A model generated the notes under the pieces. It searched no databases, was not told where the DNA came from, and saw nothing but the letters and a program-made list of their open reading frames with translations. The position numbers and the translations under genes are program-made. Below, one piece after another: positions 1 through 4,599 of a DNA stretch of 5,317 nucleotides. How positions within the stretch are numbered: the first letter of the stretch is position 1; each line of letters begins with the position of its first letter. Source of the DNA: an uncultured Acidimicrobiia bacterium (GTDB taxonomy: Bacteria > Actinomycetota > Acidimicrobiia > Spongiisociales > UBA5794); contig CAJWGC010000087.1 of assembly GCA_913031525.1 (NCBI GenBank), positions 1-5,317 of the forward strand, given 5' to 3'.

Positions 1-291
1 ATCTACATCACAGTCCGCAATGAGAGCAATGCAATATTGAGTGGGCTCACGGGTGCATTCTCAGAGTCAGATGAATACGTACGGCTGATGTATAACACTC
101 ACTCTCCATTTAATGATTTAGAGCCTGGTGCTTCGGCCGAGAATAAGAATGACTGGGACCTCCGAATTGAGGCCGATACCCCAGTTGGTCATGTATTTAC
201 TGCGTCGATTACCTTTTCGTTACTCGATCCTATCGAGTACACGCTTCGTGAAATCGATAGTGTTGTGGATATCGAGATACCGATCGAATGC
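1..291 (+). repeat. Module copy 1 (partial, most divergent)
   Basis: Encodes the last 97 residues of a module, recognisable by SESDEYVRLMYN, the ENKNDWDLRI core and the terminal IPIEC. Aligned with the later copies, it has about 7 extra residues in the segment just before the terminal cysteine (around LLDPIEYTLREIDS). Its N-terminal Asp-rich loop and first cysteine lie upstream of the window. Confidence 0.85.
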
Positions 292-2163
292 ACCTCTCCT
301 GTTGTAGCTGGAGTCGATCCTTCTGATGGGTCTAACGATGTCGTAGTCACGTCAGGGATAACTGTCACATTCGCGAAGAAGATCGATGCTTCAACCGTCA
401 CCGACGATTCGTTTTTTGTCGAGAGCGAATCTCCGCTTCCAGGTACGGTGAGCGTATCGGGAGATCGATTGTCGGCGACTTTCGTTCCTGATGAGGATTT
501 AGATTACGAGACTTGGCATACCGTTGTTCTCACCAGTGGAATCACTGACCAGGCCGGCAATCCGTTAGCTCCTTTTGATTCTTACTTCATTACACAAGAT
601 CTCGATCTTGTTTCCCCTGAGATTGCTGCGATGTCACCCGAAGAGGGCTCAACTGAAGCATCTATAGATAGTGACGTCGTTGTGACCTTTTCAGAAGCAA
701 TAAAAGTGGACACGGTAGACGGCACCACACTGGAAATTTCAGATGGCGGTGCCGTTCTTGGTGAGGTGAGTGTGGCTCCGGACGGTCGGACCGCCACGTT
801 TACTCCTGACGCGTTACTGGCTTATGAAACAACTTATAGCGTGACAGCAAGTTCAGGGATCACCGACCTTCAGGGCAATCCGCTCGTTCCTTTTGAATCG
901 TCCTTTGAGACTGCTCCGCCTCCAGGATTGCCGATATTGGCCTCATACCGTATAGATGACGGACCATCCCATGACGGTACCGGAAACGATTCGATAGGGA
1001 ACGACAATGGAATAGCGGAGTGCGGGGAGACCATTGAGCTCTATGTGACGCTTCAAAACGATGGTGGGGCGAAACTGTCCAGATTGTCAGGCAAACTGAT
1101 TGAGGCAGATCAGCATATTCAGATTCTCTATAACAATTCTGTTCGATTCCCATCTTTGGGCGGTGATGACGCAGCTGAGAATCCCAAGGATTGGGATCTG
1201 AGAGTATCTCCAGATACGCCGGACGAATATGAAATCAACTTCACGATGCGCGTTGTAGCGAGAGAGGGAGGTCCGTGGGACATTGATGTAGTTATCCCGG
1301 TTAGCTGCAGCGCTGACTCTGATCCTGGCTCTGATTCTGATTCTGATTCTGGCCCGAGTGGAGCGACACTCGTTTCGGTACGAGTTGATGACGGCCCATC
1401 TCACGACGGTACCGGGAACGATTCTCGGGGAAACAATGATGGCGTCGTTCAGTGCGGCGAGACAATTGAGCTTTATATCAAGATTCGCAACGACTCATCC
1501 TCTGATCTCACAGGTCTTCGAGCAACCCTCGTTGAATCGGATCCTTTCGTGCGCATTCTTTATAACGCATCTACTAGGTACCCTGATTTGGCGGTCGATT
1601 CCGTGACGGAGAATCCGGAAGACTGGGATTTGAGAATCTCTTCAAATGTACCGGCGGGGTATGAGTTTGCCTTCACGATCCGTCTGGCTTCAGATAACGG
1701 TAGTTTCTGGGAGATTCCCGTTCTTCTTCCGATCATATGTGACAATGCCTCGAATCTTGATTCTGAGGATCCCGGGCTCCCGGTACTGGTCTCGTACCGG
1801 ATCGACGACGGGCCATCACACGACGGAACTGGGAACGATTCGAGGGGGAACAACGACGGTGAGATTCAATGCGGTGAAACCATCGAGATGTATATCCGTC
1901 TTCGGAACGACGGAGAGAGCATTCTTACTGGCCTGAAAGCGAAGCTTATTGAATCTGATCCAGATGTGCGGATTCTCTATAACGCTTCTACAGGTTATCC
2001 CAATCTTGTTCCAGGGGACTCCGCTGAGAACCCGAAGGATTGGGATCTGCGTATCGCGTCGAATGCTCAAGCTAGTCAAGACTTTGTCTTCATTCTTCGC
2101 GTCACGGCGGTGGACGGCAAATCCTGGGATGTGGAAGTATCAATCCCGTATGAGTGCCCTTAA
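1..2163 (+). CDS. Large repetitive secreted/surface protein, 3' part (5' end outside window)
   Basis: The frame is open from the first base and ends with TAA at 2161-2163, giving 720 visible residues; a TTG at 37 is only an internal codon, because homologous module sequence continues upstream of it. Order of parts: module copy 1 (residues 1-97, lacking its first ~35), two Ig-like domains of the SbsA/Big_5 type (98-198 and 205-304), then module copies 2 (312-436), 3 (456-580) and 4 (595-719). The Ig-like domains carry the typical SGITD..GNPL ending. The module is a predicted beta-rich domain starting with an Asp/Asn/Gly-rich loop (DDGPSHDGTGNDS, then GNxDGxxxCGETIE) that looks like a calcium site. 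All seven cysteines fall at module positions 30 and 125. No transmembrane segment, LPXTG or other sorting signal is visible at the C-terminus, which stops one residue after the last module. Role inferred: extracellular structural or adhesive protein; the true function is unknown. An intrinsic terminator follows at 2331. Confidence 0.9.
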   Translation: MYITVRNESNAILSGLTGAFSESDEYVRLMYNTHSPFNDLEPGASAENKNDWDLRIEADTPVGHVFTASITFSLLDPIEYTLREIDSVVDIEIPIECTSPVVAGVDPSDGSNDVVVTSGITVTFAKKIDASTVTDDSFFVESESPLPGTVSVSGDRLSATFVPDEDLDYETWHTVVLTSGITDQAGNPLAPFDSYFITQDLDLVSPEIAAMSPEEGSTEASIDSDVVVTFSEAIKVDTVDGTTLEISDGGAVLGEVSVAPDGRTATFTPDALLAYETTYSVTASSGITDLQGNPLVPFESSFETAPPPGLPILASYRIDDGPSHDGTGNDSIGNDNGIAECGETIELYVTLQNDGGAKLSRLSGKLIEADQHIQILYNNSVRFPSLGGDDAAENPKDWDLRVSPDTPDEYEINFTMRVVAREGGPWDIDVVIPVSCSADSDPGSDSDSDSGPSGATLVSVRVDDGPSHDGTGNDSRGNNDGVVQCGETIELYIKIRNDSSSDLTGLRATLVESDPFVRILYNASTRYPDLAVDSVTENPEDWDLRISSNVPAGYEFAFTIRLASDNGSFWEIPVLLPIICDNASNLDSEDPGLPVLVSYRIDDGPSHDGTGNDSRGNNDGEIQCGETIEMYIRLRNDGESILTGLKAKLIESDPDVRILYNASTGYPNLVPGDSAENPKDWDLRIASNAQASQDFVFILRVTAVDGKSWDVEVSIPYECP
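292..912 (+). repeat. Two tandem SbsA/Big_5-type Ig-like domains
   Basis: Domain A is 292-594 and domain B is 613-912, about 100 residues each. They share SPxxAxxxPxxGS at the start, VTFxxxI in the middle (the strand that begins the predicted conflict-of-signs motif of this family), a TATFTP/SATFVP strand, and SGITDxxGNPLxPF at the end. Neither contains cysteine, unlike the surrounding modules. Family assignment rests on these motifs (Bacterial Ig-like domain 5, found in S-layer and surface proteins); they probably act as rigid spacers. A Pro-rich linker (APPPGLP) joins domain B to module copy 2. Confidence 0.8.
934..1308 (+). repeat. Module copy 2 (375 bp, 125 aa)
   Basis: First complete module. 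It starts ILASYRIDDGPSHDG and ends VVIPVSC, with ECGETIE at module residues 29-35 and ENPKDWDLR in the middle. It has exactly the same length as copies 3 and 4. Confidence 0.9.
1318..1350 (+). repeat. TCTGAT hexamer repeat encoding a Ser-Asp linker
   Basis: Three and a half perfect TCTGAT units at 1330-1350 preceded by the related TCTGATCCTGGC at 1318-1329. They encode SDPGSDSDSDS, an acidic flexible linker between module copies 2 and 3. Unit gain or loss would stay in frame, so linker length could vary between strains. Confidence 0.85.
1366..1740 (+). repeat. Module copy 3 (375 bp, 125 aa)
   Basis: Starts TLVSVRVDDGPSHDG and ends VLLPIIC. It shares GNDSRGNNDG and the DPxVRILYNAST stretch with copy 4, to which it looks closest. 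A 14-residue acidic linker (1741-1782, ending DPGLP) separates it from copy 4. Confidence 0.9.
1783..2157 (+). repeat. Module copy 4 (375 bp, 125 aa), C-terminal
   Basis: Starts VLVSYRIDDGPSHDG and ends SIPYEC; only one proline follows before the stop codon. The DNA of the shared DDGPSHDGTGNDS stretch differs from copies 2 and 3 almost only at third codon positions, so the copies are not recent duplicates. Confidence 0.9.
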
Positions 2164-2212
2164 AGAGGGGGAATATTTTTCGAAGAAGGTAACGACTTAT
2201 TCAAGCGAAGCC

Positions 2213-2267
2213 AGGAGAAGATATGAAGGTTCCGTTTCTGGAAGTTGGTCCAACCTTCTTTACTTGA
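2213..2267 (+). pseudogene. 14-codon frame resembling the start of a DegT/StrS-family aminotransferase; possible gene remnant
   Basis: AGGAG at 2213-2217 sits 5 bases before ATG at 2223; the frame encodes MKVPFLEVGPTFFT and stops with TGA at 2265-2267. The known start of DegT/DnrJ/EryC1/StrS aminotransferases is of the type M-x-VPFLDL..., followed by an aaI.rvl.sG helix. Reading on past the stop in the same frame gives TAISGRI, a second stop, then GNVG, which is loosely compatible with that helix after decay. No further aminotransferase sequence is visible before pyrB. The alternatives are a genuine tiny peptide, a leader peptide, or chance. A pyrB leader peptide is less likely because the stop lies 63 bases before the terminator and upstream of the promoter candidate. 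Confidence 0.3.
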
Positions 2268-2293
2268 GAGCAGACTGCAATATCGGGTAGGAT
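2264..2293 (+). promoter_or_regulatory. Candidate sigma70-type promoter for pyrB
   Basis: TTGAGA (2264-2269, five of six consensus positions) and TAGGAT (2288-2293, four of six) are separated by 18 bases. Transcription would begin near 2300, about 120 bases before the pyrB start, and would run through the terminator at 2331-2355. Sequence match only; the region also overlaps the possible gene remnant. Confidence 0.4.
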
Positions 2294-2330
2294 CTGAGGC
2301 AATGTCGGTGACTCTAAATCCTGACTTTCT

Positions 2331-2355
2331 GCCGCCCAGAGGGGCGGCCTTTTTT
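2331..2355 (+). terminator. Intrinsic (rho-independent) terminator
   Basis: A perfect 7-bp GC-only stem, GCCGCCC (2331-2337) with GGGCGGC (2342-2348), has the loop AGAG and is followed by C and six T (2350-2355). It lies 168 bases after the surface-protein stop and 65 bases before pyrB. It can end the upstream transcript; if the promoter at 2264-2293 is real it is also a leader attenuator for pyrB. Confidence 0.88.
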
Positions 2356-2371
2356 CTGCGCGTACGCGCAG
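2356..2371. repeat. Perfect 16-bp palindrome abutting the terminator
   Basis: CTGCGCGTACGCGCAG equals its own reverse complement and begins at the base after the terminator T-run. As DNA it could be a site for a dimeric regulator; as RNA it could fold as a 6-bp stem with a GUAC loop. It is not followed immediately by a T-run (a run of seven T occurs at 2390-2396), so it is not a second classical terminator. Confidence 0.6.
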
Positions 2372-2404
2372 GTAGCCACTCATCCCAACTTTTTTTAGGC
2401 TATT

Positions 2405-2412
2405 GAGAAGGG
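2405..2412 (+). promoter_or_regulatory. Ribosome binding site of pyrB
   Basis: GAGAAGGG ends 7 bases before ATG 2420 and supports that start. There is no other Met codon in the first 45 codons of the gene. Confidence 0.65.
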
Positions 2413-2419
2413 TTTCCAC

Positions 2420-3397
2420 ATGACTACTCCTCCTGCCGACGCCCACCTGCCATTTGCCGACAAATCTGATCCCAGATTCTTCGGCAAGGATATTCTGTCT
2501 ATTTCTCAGTTCAGTCGTAACGATCTGGAGACCGTCTTCGCTGTTGCTCGTGAGATGAGTCAAATAGTCGAACACGGCGGTGGCTCTGAACTACTGAAAG
2601 GAAGAGTGCTTACCAATCTTTTCTATGAGCCATCGACGAGGACGTCTTCCTCGTTTGTAGCCGCGATTGAACGGCTTGGGGGAAGTGTTATCCAAATCAA
2701 CAATGTCACCTACTCCTCAGTTTCGAAAGGTGAATCTCTTGGGGACACAGTGCGCACTATGGAGAGTTACACGGACGCTATCGTCCTCCGCCATCCTGAG
2801 ATGGGCTCTGCCGCAGAGGCCGCCATCGCAGCGACCAAGCCGATCATCAATGCTGGCGATGGGGCCGGGGAGCATCCCACTCAAGCACTACTTGATGCCT
2901 ACACAATCTATGAGGAAATGGGCGCTATTGACGGATTGACCGTGACGATGCTCGGCGATCTCAAATACGGACGTACTGTCCACTCGCTTGCTCGACTACT
3001 TGCTCTATTTAACGTGAAGATCAATTATGTCTCGCCTGCAATTCTCCGCATGCCCCTGGAGTTTGTGTCTGAAGTCGAATCCGCTGGCATCGAGCAGGTT
3101 GTGACCTCCGATCTGAAAGCGGTGCTGGAAGATACGGACGTCTTATACGTCACCCGAATCCAGAAAGAACGCTTCGATGATCAGGTCGAGTACGAGATGG
3201 TCAAGGATTCCTACGTTGTTGATGCCGATACGATGCGCTGTGCTAAAGAACGGATGATTGTTATGCATCCCTTGCCAAGAATCGGTGAAATAGCCACTGA
3301 AGTGGATCAAGACCCACGGGCAGCTTATTTCCGCCAAATGGAATATGGCCTTTACGTGCGGATGGCACTTTTAGCATTAGTCCTTGGCAAGGCCTGA
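2420..3397 (+). CDS. pyrB: Aspartate carbamoyltransferase, catalytic chain
   Basis: Catalyses carbamoyl phosphate + L-aspartate to N-carbamoyl-L-aspartate and phosphate, the committed step of pyrimidine synthesis in the cytoplasm. The 325-residue product matches the family throughout: STRT at 72-75 (carbamoyl-phosphate loop), Lys103 in SKGES (the E. coli Lys84 loop), Arg124 in LRHPE, His152 and Gln155 in GEHPTQ, Arg185 in LKYGRTVHS, Arg246/Gln248 in RIQKERF (E. coli Arg229/Gln231), and HPLPR at 283-287. All residues needed for catalysis appear present. The N-terminus is about 20 residues longer than the E. coli chain. Stretches such as KGESL, RIQKERF, and DPRAAYFRQ with YVRMALLALVLGK are close to the ATCase domain of animal CAD as I recall it. 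No regulatory-chain gene (pyrI) follows, and no other pyr gene is adjacent, so it may act as an unregulated trimer or with a partner encoded elsewhere. Confidence 0.97.
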   Translation: MTTPPADAHLPFADKSDPRFFGKDILSISQFSRNDLETVFAVAREMSQIVEHGGGSELLKGRVLTNLFYEPSTRTSSSFVAAIERLGGSVIQINNVTYSSVSKGESLGDTVRTMESYTDAIVLRHPEMGSAAEAAIAATKPIINAGDGAGEHPTQALLDAYTIYEEMGAIDGLTVTMLGDLKYGRTVHSLARLLALFNVKINYVSPAILRMPLEFVSEVESAGIEQVVTSDLKAVLEDTDVLYVTRIQKERFDDQVEYEMVKDSYVVDADTMRCAKERMIVMHPLPRIGEIATEVDQDPRAAYFRQMEYGLYVRMALLALVLGKA

Positions 3398-3443
3398 AGG
3401 CATATTTCTCCAGGACGATTGATGAGTTTCTATCTGCTCCAGG

Positions 3444-3471
3444 TTGACTTCTCTTCGAGCGCCTCTAGTTT
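3444..3471 (+). promoter_or_regulatory. Candidate promoter of the btuF operon
   Basis: TTGACT (3444-3449, five of six) and TAGTTT (3466-3471, three of six including the A at position 2 and the final T) are 16 bases apart. This predicts a start near 3478, just before the first paired base of the riboswitch at about 3482. A TACACT at 3477-3482 was set aside because its start would fall inside the riboswitch P1 helix. No terminator is seen between pyrB and this point, so some readthrough from pyrB is possible. Confidence 0.45.
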
Positions 3472-3481
3472 TCCTCTACAC

Positions 3482-3609
3482 TGTGACAGTCCCGGAGAGA
3501 CAGCCGGGGTTGTCGCGAAATCCAGCGAAGTCCGGTTGAATCCCGGTGCTGTCCCGCAACTGTAAAGCCCCTGTAGGGGACGAGCCAGGACGCCTGATCC
3601 GCGGTCACG
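3482..3609 (+). ncRNA. Cobalamin (B12) riboswitch aptamer
   Basis: The conserved core of this family is easy to read: GAAGTCCGGTTGAATCC (3528-3544), GGTGCTGTCCCGCAACTGTAA (GGTGCTG at 3545-3551, CCCGCAACTGTAA at 3553-3565) and GAGCCAGGACGCCTG (3582-3596). TGTGAC (3482-3487) pairs with GTCACG (3604-3609) as a P1 closing helix, with one G-U pair. CCCGG (3491-3495) and CCGGG (3504-3508) form a hairpin just inside it. Where many members carry a long peripheral arm between CTGTAA and GAGCC, this one has only the small hairpin CCCC-TGTA-GGGG (3568-3579), so it is a compact variant. It sits directly before a B12-uptake operon, which fits adenosyl- or methylcobalamin-repressed expression; which corrinoid is bound cannot be told. 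Confidence 0.93.
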
Positions 3610-3666
3610 TATCAGCTCTCGGACGAAGGGTTGCTCGTGCTGGCTCTTGGGCCGCCGATCTCTCTT

Positions 3667-3688
3667 CATCCTCGATTCTCGGAGGATG
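3667..3688 (+). promoter_or_regulatory. Shine-Dalgarno-sequestering hairpin (riboswitch expression platform)
   Basis: CATCCTC (3667-3673) pairs perfectly over 7 bp with GAGGATG (3682-3688), leaving an 8-base loop. The right arm contains most of the btuF Shine-Dalgarno GGAGG (3681-3685), which is 8 bases before ATG 3694. Formation of the hairpin would block translation start, so control is probably translational; no T-run terminator follows the aptamer. An upstream segment, GGACGAAGGG (3621-3630), can pair with CTCTTCATCC (3662-3671) with one mismatch and one G-U, and would compete with the left arm. Confidence 0.7.
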
Positions 3689-3693
3689 TTGCC

Positions 3694-4599
3694 ATGTGGA
3701 GGAAAATCCCGTTTCTGTTTGTAGTTTTTCTTCTCGCCACAGCTTGCGGAGAAGACCGGCTGACTATTGCTGCAACCGACGATTCCCCGGAGGCTCTTGC
3801 AGAGTCACAAATTGAGGAACGTCTTACGCGGATCGTTTCCTTAAGTTCTACTTCTACCGAGATCCTCTTTGCTATCGGCGCCGGAGAGCAGGTTGTTGCC
3901 GTCGACTCACTTTCTGACTTTCCCCCCGAGGCTCCTGTCACTGAACTGAGCGCTTGGGAACCGAGTGTGGAAGCAATTGCTTCTTTCGAACCCGATCTGG
4001 TTATCGTTTTTTTCGACCCCGGTGATCTGTTGTCTGGTCTCGAGGCTATTGGTATACCTGTGATACATCATCTCGCTGCTACCAGCCTCGACGATGCATA
4101 TCGCCAAATTGAGGATCTCGGATTGATTACAGGAAATCGCGAGGGTGCTTTAGAGCTTATTGGCGAGATGCAGACGCGTATCGAAGAGATCGTCACCGAT
4201 TATTCCAACGTCGTGTCAGCTTCGCCGATCACTTATTACCACGAGGTCGATGACATGTTGTATTCACCGACTTCCGCATCGTTCATCGGATCCATTTATA
4301 GCCTTTTCGGTCTCCAGAGCATCGCTGACGCTGCTGACTCAACGGGTTCTGGTTTTCCGCAACTCAATTCGGAGTACATCATCAAAGCTGATCCCGATGT
4401 GATTTTTTACGGTTGTGCTTTGTGGTGTGGGACTACAGCGGACTCGATTGCCGCGCGGCCAGGGTGGAAAGAGCTTACCGCGGTGCAACGGGGAGCCATT
4501 GTCGAAGTTGACGACAATTTGACAAGTCGTTGGGGTCCCCGTGTCGTTGATTTTGTAGCGACGATCGGTGCATCCCTCGAGAGTCTCTTGGATTCTTGA
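3694..4599 (+). CDS. btuF: Cobalamin ABC transporter substrate-binding lipoprotein
   Basis: Extracytoplasmic corrinoid-binding protein of the class III (Peripla_BP_2) fold, delivering B12 to the BtuCD importer. The product has 301 residues. The start at ATG 3694 is chosen because it has GGAGG at 3681 and opens directly with a lipoprotein signal, MWRKIPFLFVVFLLATAC, with lipobox LATAC and the lipid-bearing Cys18; the frame is open farther upstream but those codons lie in the riboswitch platform. A linker follows, then the N-lobe from RIVSLSSTSTEILFAIGAG (46-64) and the PSVEAIASFEPDLVIVF segment. Glu93 and Glu227 (in LNSEYIIKADPDVI) match the two lobe glutamates that dock on BtuC arginines in E. 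coli BtuF. C241-x3-C245 in GCALWCG may be a disulfide or lie near the ligand. The family also includes siderophore and haem binders; the riboswitch settles corrinoid as the likely cargo. It abuts btuC with no gap. Confidence 0.92.
   Translation: MWRKIPFLFVVFLLATACGEDRLTIAATDDSPEALAESQIEERLTRIVSLSSTSTEILFAIGAGEQVVAVDSLSDFPPEAPVTELSAWEPSVEAIASFEPDLVIVFFDPGDLLSGLEAIGIPVIHHLAATSLDDAYRQIEDLGLITGNREGALELIGEMQTRIEEIVTDYSNVVSASPITYYHEVDDMLYSPTSASFIGSIYSLFGLQSIADAADSTGSGFPQLNSEYIIKADPDVIFYGCALWCGTTADSIAARPGWKELTAVQRGAIVEVDDNLTSRWGPRVVDFVATIGASLESLLDS

Noticed and set aside
37..39. TTG at 37 as the start of the surface-protein gene
   Set aside because: The frame is open to base 1, and the residues before it (IYITVRN) align with the module (LYVTLQN), so the gene begins upstream.
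860..1404. Minus-strand open frames within the repeat gene
   Set aside because: They mirror the strongly conserved plus-strand modules, have Arg/Ser-rich low-complexity products and no ribosome sites.
2333..2346. CCCAGAGGGGC as a PyrR-type binding loop
   Set aside because: It resembles the CCAGAGAGG loop bound by PyrR, but these bases are fully explained by the terminator stem and loop, and no antiterminator partner was found.
2373..2402. TAGCC (2373-2377) and GGCTA (2398-2402) as a hairpin before pyrB
   Set aside because: A 5-bp stem around a 20-base loop is too weak to report as structure.
3408..3443. Direct repeat CTCCAGG (3408-3414 and 3437-3443) as an operator ahead of btuF
   Set aside because: Seven bases repeated once is close to chance, and a riboswitch already explains control.
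3631..3693. Longer btuF starting at TTG 3631
   Set aside because: It would place 21 codons of non-signal sequence before a clear lipoprotein signal and inside the expression platform; ATG 3694 has a Shine-Dalgarno at a suitable distance.
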